In this document: positions 12,773 to 22,374 of the stretch, piece after piece
How positions within the stretch are numbered: position 1 is the first letter of the stretch
Layout: each line of letters begins with the position of its first letter
Source: Bacteroidaceae bacterium
GTDB lineage: Bacteria; Bacteroidota; Bacteroidia; Bacteroidales; Bacteroidaceae
DNA length: 48,298 nt
Direction of reading: 5' to 3'
NCBI GenBank assembly: GCA_902362595.1
Contig: CABIXF010000030.1
Span: forward strand, 1-48,298
Translations under genes and position numbers: made by a program
Notes under the pieces: model-generated
Told to the model about the DNA's origin: nothing
The model's input: the letters and a program-made list of their open reading frames with translations, nothing else
Database searches by the model: none

Positions 12773-13999
12773 TCAAGGGTCGAGAGGTTCGGTCGACTGA
12801 ATCCGGAAGGATTCCTGTAACGGGAAAAACTCCAACGTACGTTCCGTCCGTCTTTTTCCCAAACGATAAGGCACATACCCCAACTCATGGAGACAGCGTG
12901 CGTCCATCTGTTCCACACTGTTCAAATGGGAGGCAGAAGAAGTGACCACCGCCGCCTTCTCCACAGGGAAACCATAACGGAACATCAGTCGTGCTGCATT
13001 CCGGAAGTTGGTGGTGGTATGCCGTGCATGAGGTTCTATGAGGATGTGGCTTTCCGGCACCTGCCAGACGTCCATCAAGTATTTCTTCATTTCAAAGGCC
13101 TCATTATACGGAGTGTGATAAGGATGTACCCGCCCTCCGGATACAATGATAAAAGGGGCCTGATGACGGCGATACAGCAGGGCTGCATAAGAGGCGCGGA
13201 GTTTTCCTTCCGGACTGATGGATACATTGGGTTCTTCCGGTCCCGCGCCCAGTACCAGAATGGCCGTATAAGGATAATGCTCCCAGTCTGTCAGGCGTAC
13301 CTGCGCACGAGCCGCCTTGTTCTCGGTCTCGGAAAGCGGTTCGTAATCCACCGACTGGCAACGGTCGTTCACATCCAGCAACGTACGGACTGCCAGCAGG
13401 GGTATCGCATAAAAAGAAGGATGTTTTTCTGCCTGAAAGGCAATATTCTGCTGACAGGCGGGAAGAATTTCTTCTACAAATCGCTGGCTGTGTATATCAA
13501 AACCGATTGAATCAATCTGAGGATAATGAGGCTTACGGGCTGCAGCATACACTTCCACTGCATAATTCATGCCCTCCGCATCCTGCCGCCAGATCTTCTC
13601 CAACAACGCCGCGCCGCAGTCGTTGTACTGCTGATAACAACCTGAAGGGAGAAGGTGTTCGGTCAACAGTCTATCCAGAGGATTCCCCGTCCGATAAAGG
13701 CGGGCCAATGCCTTTCCAGCCTCTTCCACTTCTTCCGCCGAGAATTTCATCGCCTCCACCCGCTCCTGCAATGTCGTTGCTTCTTTCAAGCGCTGCAATT
13801 TGGCGGCTCCCAGCTGCTTCAATGCCGAATCATTGCATACCAGGGAATCCACATCTCTCAACTCTTGCAACAACGCCGTAAAGTAATAGGCCTTATTCTC
13901 TACTCTTTCGGTAGATACCATGCGGTAATCACGTTGGATTTGTGCATACGCCCACAAAGGAAACAACAACCCCAGGCACCACATCCCGATTCTGTTCAT
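12773..13999 (-). CDS. Exported DUF218 (YdcF/SanA-like) protein
   Basis: The 408-residue product starts at the ATG at 13999, whose ATGA overlaps the stop of the upstream phosphodiesterase; a longer frame to 14089 has no signal peptide at its start. The leader (MNRIGMWCLGLLFPLWAYAQ) is a signal peptide. About residues 30-215 are a helical region that small DUF218 proteins lack. The DUF218 fold follows: ILVLGAGPE, a VSGG strand, an E-x-HTTTNFRNA helix start, and VVTSSASH. The family includes YdcF and SanA/ElyC proteins with poorly defined envelope roles. Its overlap with a phosphodiesterase and its place in a SusCD operon suggest processing of an envelope or glycan phospho-compound; this is inference and no reaction is assigned. 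Confidence 0.8.
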   Translation of the reverse strand: MNRIGMWCLGLLFPLWAYAQIQRDYRMVSTERVENKAYYFTALLQELRDVDSLVCNDSALKQLGAAKLQRLKEATTLQERVEAMKFSAEEVEEAGKALARLYRTGNPLDRLLTEHLLPSGCYQQYNDCGAALLEKIWRQDAEGMNYAVEVYAAARKPHYPQIDSIGFDIHSQRFVEEILPACQQNIAFQAEKHPSFYAIPLLAVRTLLDVNDRCQSVDYEPLSETENKAARAQVRLTDWEHYPYTAILVLGAGPEEPNVSISPEGKLRASYAALLYRRHQAPFIIVSGGRVHPYHTPYNEAFEMKKYLMDVWQVPESHILIEPHARHTTTNFRNAARLMFRYGFPVEKAAVVTSSASHLNSVEQMDARCLHELGYVPYRLGKRRTERTLEFFPLQESFRIQSTEPLDP

Positions 14000-14889
14000 C
14001 GCCGGCCCTCCTCTTTCAGATACTGCAGCAAACAAGCCGGACGGTCTGTCTGAATCAGGGAAGCCCCTCTTTCCAACAGCCATCCCCAACTTTCGTCTGC
14101 CTGGTGCAATTCTACGGCACGGTCATCGTCGTGTCCTCCATTCAAGGAAGGCCACAGGGCATTCAGCCAGATTTTGGAACCATTGTCCTGCACCTTCTGA
14201 AGCAGGCGCAGCACTTCCGGAGTCACTTCTGAAAAACAACATTCCACGGCGACCGGACGCATGGGTTTGTATTCTTCGATGAACTGTTCGGCATCTGGAG
14301 CATTCAAATCGACCACCGGCATGTAGGTCACCTTATCCAGCACTTCTCCGTTTTCCGCCTTCACCTTTGCATACGGATAGCTTGACTTGACGACCACCTG
14401 GTCTACCGTCTGTGTCTTGACCAGCAGCGAATAGGCATCCTTGAAATAATCATATCCCTTGTCTATGTTAATCAGAATCTTCCCTTTCGCCAGGTTCAGC
14501 ACTTCCTCTAAGGTCGGAATCGGATGGAAAGTTACTCTTCCCAATCCATTCTTCAAATGAAACTTCTTCAGTTCTACCAACGTATAATCCGACACTTTCC
14601 CTTTCCCGTCTGTCGTGCGGTCCAGCGTACGGTCGTGCATAATCACCAACTGATTGTCCTTGGTCTTTTGCAAGTCAATCTCAATCATGTCCACTCCCAT
14701 GTCAATGCAGTTCTGATAAGCCTGCAGTGAATTCTCCGGTGCATTTCTCCAGTCACCCCGATGGGCCACCACCAGCACCTTCTTCGTTTCATGGCTCTTC
14801 ATATCTGCCACAAGAGTCTTTGTACGCTCCTGGGCGGAGAGTACAAAGACTGTGCAGAGAAGAAAAAGCAAAACAGTTATTTTCTTCAT
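13996..14889 (-). CDS. Periplasmic glycerophosphodiester phosphodiesterase
   Basis: This 297-residue GDPD-family enzyme should hydrolyse glycerophosphodiesters to glycerol 3-phosphate and an alcohol. All key residues are visible: His43-Arg44 (AHRGD), Glu52-Asn53 (PENS), Glu70 and Asp72 (IEIDLQ), and His85-Asp86 (MHDRTLD). A signal peptide ends near residue 20 (VLSAQ) with no lipobox, so it is periplasmic. It lies 21 bases after SusD and overlaps the DUF218 start by 4 bases, so it is translationally coupled within the PUL. A GDPD inside a SusCD operon suggests a glycan carrying glycerol-phosphate or another phosphodiester, such as a teichoic-type polymer or a lipid-anchored glycan. Confidence 0.93.
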   Translation of the reverse strand: MKKITVLLFLLCTVFVLSAQERTKTLVADMKSHETKKVLVVAHRGDWRNAPENSLQAYQNCIDMGVDMIEIDLQKTKDNQLVIMHDRTLDRTTDGKGKVSDYTLVELKKFHLKNGLGRVTFHPIPTLEEVLNLAKGKILINIDKGYDYFKDAYSLLVKTQTVDQVVVKSSYPYAKVKAENGEVLDKVTYMPVVDLNAPDAEQFIEEYKPMRPVAVECCFSEVTPEVLRLLQKVQDNGSKIWLNALWPSLNGGHDDDRAVELHQADESWGWLLERGASLIQTDRPACLLQYLKEEGRR

Positions 14890-14910
14890 CTTATTTTTAT
14901 ATGTAAATGA

Positions 14911-16485
14911 TTAATATCCTTCGTTCTGATACATGCCTTCCGGGTTCAACAGCCATTCGTCATAAGGTATCGGATAATAAATATCTGTTTCCGAGAAGTT
15001 CTGCAAGTTCGATTCGTTGTAATCGGCCTGATTCTTAGCATGCATGTAATCGACCAGTTCCGACGGAGTGAAGAACCGCAACAGGTCATACCAGCGCTGG
15101 TTCTCAAAAGCCAGTTCCACCCGGCGTTCGTGCAGAATGGCCAGTTTCAAAGTAGGGAATTTGCTACTGTAAACAGGATTGTTTTTTGCCGTTTCATAAT
15201 CAGGCACCCCTGCCCGAGCACGTACTTCATCCAAATACCGAATCGCAGCGTCCGCATTGTCCAAAGCTTCATTCACTTCGGCCAGCATCAATTCCACGTC
15301 AGCATAACGCAGGATAATCCAGTCGTTGCCACCATAACCCAATGTACCTGCCGCCTCACTCTTATCGCGGAATTTGGTCACATAATAACAGTTTTGACTG
15401 GTGGAATGTCCCACAGAATAACCGTATCGTGCATCGTTCCATCCGTATCCGTTTTCACTTGTTTCAAACTCCTTCACTAAATCGGGAGTGACTTTCAGCA
15501 TCGGCACACCCTGAGTCGCATAGAGCGAGTTGGTGGTTTCACCTCCCGGCTGTGTATCTTTGGCGATGCTGGAATGATAATCCTTGTCACCTTGTCTGTA
15601 CACAATCTGGAACAAGATTTCCGGACAGGTCGATTTGTTATCCACATTGAACACCCCGTTGGCAGCTTCCGGATCAAAAGAAATGTCGCTCAACGAGCCA
15701 AACTCTTTGGCGGCGTCACAGTGTTCCAGGTAAGTCTTGGCATTGTTCAAGTATTCCGTACGCTTACCGTCGTCCAGAACATGCGCCATGGTCAGATAGA
15801 CCTTTCCCAGCAAGCCTTCGGCAGCCTCTTTATTGGCCCGTCCCCTTTCGGCTTCCATGTATCCAGGCAGTGCGTTCTTATCCACACCAAACTTCAAGTC
15901 TTCTACAATCAAGGCATAAATCTCCGACTTGTCCACACGGTGCGCAGCGGCATTGATTTCATCCGGAGTTGACAAATATTGAGTGACCAAAGGCGCATCT
16001 CCCCATTTGCGCACGACATCGAAGTAGGCCAATGCTCGTACGAATTTCGCTTCTGCCAGGTATTCGTTTCGCTGGGCCTCATCTTCAAAAGTGACCTCTT
16101 CGGCTCCTTTTATCGCAAAATTGGCGTTGTTGATGGTAGAGAACATGGCGTTCCAATGTGATTTCAGGTACGTATTGCTCGGCAGCAAGGAAAAATCCGT
16201 AAACTGGAAAGGTTCACCGGCAGCTGATTGGTTATCCCATCGTCCGGCATTGTCCGAACGTTCCTCGGTATAGGCAGTGCTGCCCTCTCCCATACAATAC
16301 CCAGACCGCAAAGCCATATAGGCTCCGTTCACCGCACGTTCCACATCGTTCTCAGTAGAAAAATAATTTTCAGCCACAATATGGTTCGGGTCATTTTCCG
16401 TCAGGAAATCGGTGCAAGAAGGGAATGTCAATATTCCCATTGCAAAAAGTGATGTCAGAAATATCGTTTTTTTCATTTTTTCCAA
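14911..16485 (-). CDS. SusD/RagB family glycan-binding lipoprotein (PUL 1)
   Basis: The 524-residue surface lipoprotein has a lipobox FPSC with Cys24 and the SusD start TDFLTENDP. The helical TPR-like region (NEYLAEAKFVRALAYFDVVRKWGDAPL) and C-terminal RagB part (LRYADVELMLAEV, ILHERRVELAFENQRWYDLLRF) are typical. It should form the lid of the SusC transporter and capture oligosaccharides. It begins 3 bases after the SusC stop codon, which is the usual SusC-SusD order and spacing. Confidence 0.96.
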   Translation of the reverse strand: MEKMKKTIFLTSLFAMGILTFPSCTDFLTENDPNHIVAENYFSTENDVERAVNGAYMALRSGYCMGEGSTAYTEERSDNAGRWDNQSAAGEPFQFTDFSLLPSNTYLKSHWNAMFSTINNANFAIKGAEEVTFEDEAQRNEYLAEAKFVRALAYFDVVRKWGDAPLVTQYLSTPDEINAAAHRVDKSEIYALIVEDLKFGVDKNALPGYMEAERGRANKEAAEGLLGKVYLTMAHVLDDGKRTEYLNNAKTYLEHCDAAKEFGSLSDISFDPEAANGVFNVDNKSTCPEILFQIVYRQGDKDYHSSIAKDTQPGGETTNSLYATQGVPMLKVTPDLVKEFETSENGYGWNDARYGYSVGHSTSQNCYYVTKFRDKSEAAGTLGYGGNDWIILRYADVELMLAEVNEALDNADAAIRYLDEVRARAGVPDYETAKNNPVYSSKFPTLKLAILHERRVELAFENQRWYDLLRFFTPSELVDYMHAKNQADYNESNLQNFSETDIYYPIPYDEWLLNPEGMYQNEGY

Positions 16486-16488
16486 TCT

Positions 16489-19400
16489 TTAGAATGTTAA
16501 CTGAAGTCCCATGTTATACGCTCTCATCAAAGGATATTTACCATAATCCACACCCGGTGTCAAGTTGGAACCATCGTTATAATCCACTTCCGGATTGTAT
16601 CCTTTGTATTTGGTGATGGTAAACGGATTATCCGTAGCTACGTAAAGACGCAGATTGCTGATGACACCATTCGACCATTGCTTGATCTTCGGGAAAGAGT
16701 ATCCCACGGTAATGTTGGTACAGCGGAAGAAAGATCCGTCCTGCAGGTAGAAGGTAGACAGACGGGTACTGTTGCTCTGCGTACCTCCACGTGAGGCTTT
16801 GTACACCCATCCGTTGCCCGGGTTCTCCGGACTGCGATAACGGTCGTCTACGACGGAATACTGGTTACCGGAACCTTCCATATTGAACAGGTAGTAATCC
16901 TGTCCATCCAGCACCTGGTTTCCATAAGAACCGTTGAAAGAAGCACTCACATCCAAATCACGGTAGTTTCCGTTGATATTGAATCCGTAAGTGAACTTCG
17001 GATGCGGATTGCCAATCACCCGCTTGTCGTCATCGTTGACTACTCCGTCGCCGTTCACATCCTCAAAATACAGATCACCTGGCTGAAGGGCTACCGACTG
17101 TGACAAAGAACGGGGAGGGCCTTGCAACTTGTATCCTTCGGGGAAGGAGTTTCCGTTAGCCTTGTACACGGCATCGTCTGCGGCTATTCCAGCCATATCA
17201 GCCTCTGTCACCATACCGGCCACCTTAAAGCCATAAAACATACCGATAGGCTGTCCTTCTTCAGTGATATGGGTCATATAAGAACGTTCGGCTCCGTTGG
17301 TGATGATGGTGTTTCCACCCAAAGCAAGCACCTTGTTGCGGTTCAATGAAATGTTTCCACTGACATTCAATCCGTAATCCTTGCCAGTCAGCACACGGGC
17401 ATCTACCTGAAGGTCAAATCCCGTATTGCGTATCTTCGAGTCGGGCAAGTTGGTCAAGATAGAAGTCGCCCCCGAAATGGCAGAGATAGGCTGTTCAAAC
17501 AGCAAGTCTTCCGTATAGCTCAGGTAATAGTTTCCTGATACAGAGAGGCGGTTATTGAACAAGCTTAAATCAAATCCCACATTATATTGTGAAGTAGATT
17601 CCCATCCGATGGCATTGTCTTTCACACCGCCCGGATACATGGCCGAAACAATACTTCCGTTGCCAAACACCACACCGGCTGGAGAATTCATGATAGTGGC
17701 ATACTCATAGTTACCGATGTTGTTGTTACCACTCATACCCCAGCTTGCACGCAGCTTGAAGGAAGAAGAGTCGCCCAGGTGGTCTTTCCAGAAATCTTCA
17801 TTGGAGAGTGTCCATGCGGCAGAAACTGAAGGGAAATATCCCCAACGGTTTTCAGGGCCAAACAAAGAAGACGCATCTCCACGGAAAGAAGCAGTCAAGT
17901 AATACTTGTTCTTGAAGTTATAGTTCAAACGGGTAAAATAAGAAAGCATTGTCCAGTTCGACTTGTAAGTATTGTTCAGTTGTATGTCGCTGGGGTCTGC
18001 TCCATGTCCGGTCACTTCCGTAATGTGGTCATCTTCATATCCCGTAGCCTTTACGCCCAACACATCAATCATGTCTTTCTGCACGGAATATCCGACCACT
18101 CCACTAAAGTTGTGCGCGTCGTTCCAAGTCTTGTTGTAGTTGGCCGTAAACTCTGCCAGGTAGTCCGACTGCAAGGTGGTATTCGCAATGGCGTTTGCGG
18201 CGGCCTTGGCCTGGTCGGAATAAGGCGGATTGGCCCCGTCGGAAAGACTCGTCGGACGGTAGAACTCGTATTTCTCAGAATAAGTGTACATACCCAGGTT
18301 GACTTTCAAGAACAGGTTCTTGACCGGTTCGTAGGTAGCCGTCATGTTATAAGTATTTCTCACGCCGTTACGACGGATTTTTGTTTCCGTAGCCAATGCC
18401 ACCGGATTCTCTATCTGCTGAAAGCCATAGTCGCTGGCATACGAGGTCATTTCCCCTTTAATCAGTTGCCCGTTGTCATCGTAACAACGGAAAACAGGGG
18501 CATAAATCAAGGCTCCCAGAATCGGTCCCTGATTGAAACGTCCTTCCTGCACTTCCCGGTTCCAGTTACTTGTATTCGAGATAGTTGCTCCTATCCGGAA
18601 CTTTGAACTGATTTCCGCATCCAGGTTGGCCCGCAGGTTCAAGCGTTTCTGTCCGGTAGAAAGGATGATACCTTCCTGATTCTGATAACCCATGCTCACC
18701 TCATAACGTATCTTGTCGGTACCTCCGTTGACTGATACATGGTGACGCTGTGAGAGGGCATTCTGATACAATTCATCCTGCCAGTCTGTATCATACTGCG
18801 GCGTGATGACTTCTCCTTTGTCAAAATCATACAGAAACTCCGGAATCATGGCCGCACTATTGGCCGAACCAATCATCTGCGCACGTTCCGCATTGGTATG
18901 ATGGATATAAGAATCATCCCATGTCTTCCCGGAATTGACCAGGATATTCTTATATGCGTTGTTACGTCCTTCCACCACCAGGTCGGCAAACTGGGCGGAG
19001 TTCAGCAAATCAATCTTCTTGGCCAGCTGGTTGACGCTCAACTGGAAATTGTAGTTCACTTTCACCTTTCCTTCCTTACCGCGTTTGGTCGTAATCAATA
19101 CGACACCGCCGGCTGCACGCGAACCGTAGATGGCTGCCGAAGCGGCATCCTTCAATACCTCGATGGATTCGATGTCTTCCGGATTCAGCATCAGGTCATC
19201 GTTGGAAGGATAACCGTCAATTACATAAAGCGGGTCGGAACTGGCATTGATGGAAGCCACACCACGCACACGAATCTTCGTATTTCCGTAGGGAGCTCCA
19301 CTCACCTGTGAAATCTGTACACCGGACACCTTACCGACCAAACTCTGACCGACTGTCGGAGTGGTCACGTTCAGTTCCTTTGATTTCACACTGGAAACAG

Positions 19401-19779
19401 CTCCTACTACATCCGTCTTCCGCATGGTCTGATAACCAACCACCACCACCTCATCAATGGTTTTGGTATCTTCTGTCAATACAATGCGCAGGTTGTCTCC
19501 TTTTTTCGGCTTGATGCGCTGGGTGGTGTACCCTATATAGGAAATTTCCAGCGTATTTTCATAATTCTGTACATTCAATTTGAATTTACCATCCACATCA
19601 GTCACGGTTCCATTTTGAGTACCTTTCTCAAAAATGCTGGCTCCGATGATGGCTTCACCATTCTGGTCTACTACAAGACCCTGTATCCAATCATCCGCTA
19701 AAGAACGTGCCTGTCCAGGATCTACAGCCAGTACCATCAGACAGCACATAAAACAAAACAATCTAAAAACTTTTCCCAT
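16489..19779 (-). CDS. SusC/RagA TonB-dependent outer-membrane transporter (PUL 1)
   Basis: This 1096-residue protein imports oligosaccharides with its SusD partner. The start at 19779 is chosen since it opens onto a signal peptide (MGKVFRLFCFMCCL...GQA). A longer frame to 19827 runs through the -7 promoter box (19808-19815) and has a non-signal N-terminus. After the leader come a carboxypeptidase-D-like domain (IIGASIFEKGTQNGTVTD), a TonB-box-like segment (DEVVVVGY), a plug domain (SDPLYVIDGYP, SIEVLKDAASAAIYGSRAAGGVV) and the long beta-barrel. It leads the PUL 1 operon. No PUL regulator (HTCS, SusR or ECF sigma/anti-sigma) is encoded next to it. Confidence 0.96.
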   Translation of the reverse strand: MGKVFRLFCFMCCLMVLAVDPGQARSLADDWIQGLVVDQNGEAIIGASIFEKGTQNGTVTDVDGKFKLNVQNYENTLEISYIGYTTQRIKPKKGDNLRIVLTEDTKTIDEVVVVGYQTMRKTDVVGAVSSVKSKELNVTTPTVGQSLVGKVSGVQISQVSGAPYGNTKIRVRGVASINASSDPLYVIDGYPSNDDLMLNPEDIESIEVLKDAASAAIYGSRAAGGVVLITTKRGKEGKVKVNYNFQLSVNQLAKKIDLLNSAQFADLVVEGRNNAYKNILVNSGKTWDDSYIHHTNAERAQMIGSANSAAMIPEFLYDFDKGEVITPQYDTDWQDELYQNALSQRHHVSVNGGTDKIRYEVSMGYQNQEGIILSTGQKRLNLRANLDAEISSKFRIGATISNTSNWNREVQEGRFNQGPILGALIYAPVFRCYDDNGQLIKGEMTSYASDYGFQQIENPVALATETKIRRNGVRNTYNMTATYEPVKNLFLKVNLGMYTYSEKYEFYRPTSLSDGANPPYSDQAKAAANAIANTTLQSDYLAEFTANYNKTWNDAHNFSGVVGYSVQKDMIDVLGVKATGYEDDHITEVTGHGADPSDIQLNNTYKSNWTMLSYFTRLNYNFKNKYYLTASFRGDASSLFGPENRWGYFPSVSAAWTLSNEDFWKDHLGDSSSFKLRASWGMSGNNNIGNYEYATIMNSPAGVVFGNGSIVSAMYPGGVKDNAIGWESTSQYNVGFDLSLFNNRLSVSGNYYLSYTEDLLFEQPISAISGATSILTNLPDSKIRNTGFDLQVDARVLTGKDYGLNVSGNISLNRNKVLALGGNTIITNGAERSYMTHITEEGQPIGMFYGFKVAGMVTEADMAGIAADDAVYKANGNSFPEGYKLQGPPRSLSQSVALQPGDLYFEDVNGDGVVNDDDKRVIGNPHPKFTYGFNINGNYRDLDVSASFNGSYGNQVLDGQDYYLFNMEGSGNQYSVVDDRYRSPENPGNGWVYKASRGGTQSNSTRLSTFYLQDGSFFRCTNITVGYSFPKIKQWSNGVISNLRLYVATDNPFTITKYKGYNPEVDYNDGSNLTPGVDYGKYPLMRAYNMGLQLTF

Positions 19780-19807
19780 AATGTTATTAAAGAATTGAAA
19801 TCTGGCG

Positions 19808-19838
19808 CAAAAGTATCCCTCGTACATTGCATGCCAAT
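19808..19838 (-). promoter_or_regulatory. Promoter for PUL 1 SusC
   Basis: On the minus strand TACTTTTG (19808-19815) matches the Bacteroides TAnnTTTG -7 element, and ATTG (19835-19838) lies 19 bases upstream as a near match to the TTTG -33 element. It sits about 30 bases before the chosen SusC start, which supports that start. Confidence 0.6.
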
Positions 19839-19925
19839 TTCAGGTCAGTTAAATCTGCGACACAATCGGGTTACAAAAAGATTTCAACGCAGGAAAATCT
19901 TTGGCAAACCGTCCTTCCATTTTTT

Positions 19926-20012
19926 ATGTTTCCTTGCCGAGAAACATATGTTTCCCGTGGCGGAAACATACGTTTTCCAATAGGGAAACGTACATTTCGC
20001 TTATGGGAAACG
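19926..20012. repeat. Array of about four degenerate 22-bp semi-palindromic units
   Basis: A unit of about 22 bases recurs, each with a GAAACRTAYGTTTC-like core: the perfect palindrome GAAACATATGTTTC (19941-19954), then GGAAACATACGTTTTCC (19962-19978), GGAAACGTACATTTCGC, and a last half-unit GGGAAACGTAA. Four-to-eight-base linkers differ. The array is in the 445-base gap between the SusC start (19779) and metG (20225), about 100 bases upstream of the SusC promoter. Apart from this array and the two promoters I see nothing else in the gap. Function unknown. Confidence 0.7.
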
Positions 20013-20150
20013 TAAAAATCGCAACGACAAACAGCAATATTCTTCAGGTCATTTTCAAATTACACACGCTTTATGCTTGTCCATCGGACTTCAATGGAAA
20101 TAAGATAAGAGGCAGCCAGACAGGACCAAATCGAAAAACTTTGTGTTTCG

Positions 20151-20182
20151 TTTGTCTCTGCCCTCGCCTTTCGCTATCTTTG
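20151..20182 (+). promoter_or_regulatory. Promoter for metG
   Basis: TTTG (20151-20154) and TATCTTTG (20175-20182) are separated by 20 bases, an excellent match to the Bacteroides TTTG-N19-21-TAnnTTTG promoter. It leaves a leader of about 35 bases before the metG ATG at 20225. Confidence 0.75.
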
Positions 20183-20224
20183 TACCCTGTAAGGTTGCAA
20201 CTTAAAAATAAACTATATACGTAT

Positions 20225-22267
20225 ATGGAAAAGAAATTCAAACGGACGACCGTGACATCGGCACTGCCCTATGCCAACGGCCCGGTCCATATCGGCCATC
20301 TGGCAGGTGTTTACGTACCGGCCGATATTTATGTGCGCTACCTGCGCCTGAAAAAAGAGGATGTGCTCTTCATTGGTGGTTCTGACGAACACGGGGTGCC
20401 CATCACCATCCGCGCCAAGAAGGAAGGCGTCAGCCCACAGGACATTGTGGACCGCTACCACACCCTCATCAAGAATTCTTTCAAGGAATTTGGTATCTCA
20501 TTCGATGTGTACGGACGTACTTCTTCCCCGACGCATCACCAAATGGCTTCTGATTTCTTCCGCAAACTGTACGACAAGCATGAGTTCATCGAAAAGACTT
20601 CCATGCAGTATTACGACGAGGAAGCACATACCTTCCTGGCCGACCGTTACATCACGGGAGAATGTCCGCGCTGCCATGCACAGGGCGCCTACGGTGACCA
20701 GTGCGAGAAATGCGGCAGCACCCTGTCACCTACCGAACTGATCAACCCGAAGAGTGCCATCAGCGGAAGCCAGCCAGTCATGAAGGAAACCAAACACTGG
20801 TACTTGCCGCTGGACAAACACGAAGGATGGCTGCGCAAATGGATTCTGGAAGACCACAAGGAATGGCGTCCGAACGTGTACGGACAGTGCAAGAGCTGGC
20901 TGGACATGGGGCTTCAGCCGCGCGCCGTGAGCCGTGACCTCGACTGGGGTATTCCGGTACCGGTAGAAGGTGCAGAAGGCAAAGTGCTCTACGTTTGGTT
21001 CGATGCGCCTATCGGTTATATCTCCAATACCAAGGAACTGCTGCCCGATTCATGGGAAAAATGGTGGAAAGACCCTGAAACCCGCCTGATTCATTTCATT
21101 GGAAAAGACAACATCGTGTTCCACTGCATCGTGTTCCCAGCCATGCTGAAAGCTGAAGGAAGCTACATTCTTCCGGACAACGTACCGGCTAACGAGTTCC
21201 TGAACCTGGAAGGCGACAAGATTTCTACTTCCCGCAACTGGGCCGTATGGTTGCACGAATACCTGCAGGACTTCCCGGGCAAACAGGATGTGCTGCGTTA
21301 CGTGCTGACAGCCAACGCCCCGGAAACCAAAGACAACGACTTCACTTGGAAAGATTTCCAGGCCCGCAACAACAACGAACTGGTAGCAGTATACGGAAAC
21401 TTCGTGAACCGCGCTCTGGTACTGACACACAAATACTTTGACGGCAAGGTACCGGCCTGCGGTGAACTGAACGACTACGACCGTGACACCTTGAAAGAAT
21501 TTGCCGACGTAAAAGCAGAAGTGGAAAAACTGCTGGATGTATTCAAGTTCCGCGATGCACAGAAGGAAGCCATGAACCTGGCCCGCATCGGAAACAAATA
21601 CCTGGCCGATACTGAACCTTGGAAACTGGCCAAGACCGACATGGGACGGGTAGCTACCATCCTGAACATTGCCCTGCAACTGGTTGCCAACTTGTCTATC
21701 GCTTTCGAACCGTTCCTGCCGTTCAGTTCTGAGAAACTGCGCAAGATGCTGAACATGGAAAGCTTCGATTGGGAACAGCTGGGACGTACCGACTTGCTGG
21801 CGGAAGGTCATCAGCTGAACAAAGCGGAACTGCTGTTCGAAAAGATTGAAGATGATGTGATTCAGGCACAGGTGGACAAACTGCTGGCTACCAAGAAAGC
21901 CAACGAGGCTGCCAACTATAAGGCCAACCCCATCAAACCGACCATCGCATTCGAGGAATTTGAAAAGCTGGACATCCGTGTAGGTACGGTGCTGGAATGT
22001 GAAAACGTACCCAAGATGAAGAAGCTGCTGAAATTCAAGATTGCCGACGGACTGGAAAACCGTACCATCGTCAGCGGAATTGCCCAGCACTACAAACCGG
22101 AAGAACTGGTAGGCAAACAGGTGCTGTTCATTGCCAACCTGGCTCCGCGTCAGTTCAAGAATGGACTGGTAAGCGAAGGTATGATTCTCAGCGCAGAAAA
22201 CTTCGACGGTTCCTTGTCCGTGACAACCACTTTGAACGAAGTAAAACCGGGAAGCGAGGTGAAATAA
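20225..22267 (+). CDS. metG: Methionyl-tRNA synthetase
   Basis: The 680-residue enzyme charges tRNA-Met in the cytoplasm. The start at 20225 is chosen because it follows a strong promoter and gives the normal start ([19 protein letters not shown]); the frame is open further upstream only by chance. Class I motifs are HIGH (22-25) and KISTS (332-336, the KMSKS loop). A four-Cys zinc knuckle is at Cys147, 150, 160 and 163. The C-terminal 110 residues are the Trbp111-like tRNA-binding domain ([18 protein letters not shown]), as in the long dimeric MetG form. Its codon use is G/C-richer than the neighbouring PUL genes, as expected of a well-expressed housekeeping gene. Confidence 0.98.
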   Translation: MEKKFKRTTVTSALPYANGPVHIGHLAGVYVPADIYVRYLRLKKEDVLFIGGSDEHGVPITIRAKKEGVSPQDIVDRYHTLIKNSFKEFGISFDVYGRTSSPTHHQMASDFFRKLYDKHEFIEKTSMQYYDEEAHTFLADRYITGECPRCHAQGAYGDQCEKCGSTLSPTELINPKSAISGSQPVMKETKHWYLPLDKHEGWLRKWILEDHKEWRPNVYGQCKSWLDMGLQPRAVSRDLDWGIPVPVEGAEGKVLYVWFDAPIGYISNTKELLPDSWEKWWKDPETRLIHFIGKDNIVFHCIVFPAMLKAEGSYILPDNVPANEFLNLEGDKISTSRNWAVWLHEYLQDFPGKQDVLRYVLTANAPETKDNDFTWKDFQARNNNELVAVYGNFVNRALVLTHKYFDGKVPACGELNDYDRDTLKEFADVKAEVEKLLDVFKFRDAQKEAMNLARIGNKYLADTEPWKLAKTDMGRVATILNIALQLVANLSIAFEPFLPFSSEKLRKMLNMESFDWEQLGRTDLLAEGHQLNKAELLFEKIEDDVIQAQVDKLLATKKANEAANYKANPIKPTIAFEEFEKLDIRVGTVLECENVPKMKKLLKFKIADGLENRTIVSGIAQHYKPEELVGKQVLFIANLAPRQFKNGLVSEGMILSAENFDGSLSVTTTLNEVKPGSEVK

Positions 22268-22306
22268 TCCCGCCTCTCCCACTCCATTTTTATATACAAA
22301 CAGACT

Positions 22307-22345
22307 CACGCAGATTTCTTTGGCCCGTCCATGGAGGTCTGCGTG
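22307..22345 (+). terminator. Hairpin between metG and the glycan cluster
   Basis: Eight-bp perfect arms CACGCAGA (22307-22314) and TCTGCGTG (22338-22345) enclose 23 bases. Only a short T-rich tail (GTTTGTTCC) follows, so termination of metG may be partial and the downstream glycan genes could be read through from it. Confidence 0.4.
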
Positions 22346-22374
22346 GTTTGTTCCATTACATCCAAGAAACGCGC

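Noticed and set aside
19926..20012. CRISPR array
   Set aside because: The units are adjacent, short and degenerate with 4-8-base linkers, not identical repeats with unique spacers of about 30 bases, and no cas genes are present.
19901..20224. Upstream extension of metG
   Set aside because: The frame runs through the 22-bp palindromic array and the strong promoter at 20151-20182; MetG starts at 20225.
21050..22309. 419-residue open frame antisense to metG
   Set aside because: It is a frame shadow of a fully motif-bearing metG; it has no recognisable domain.
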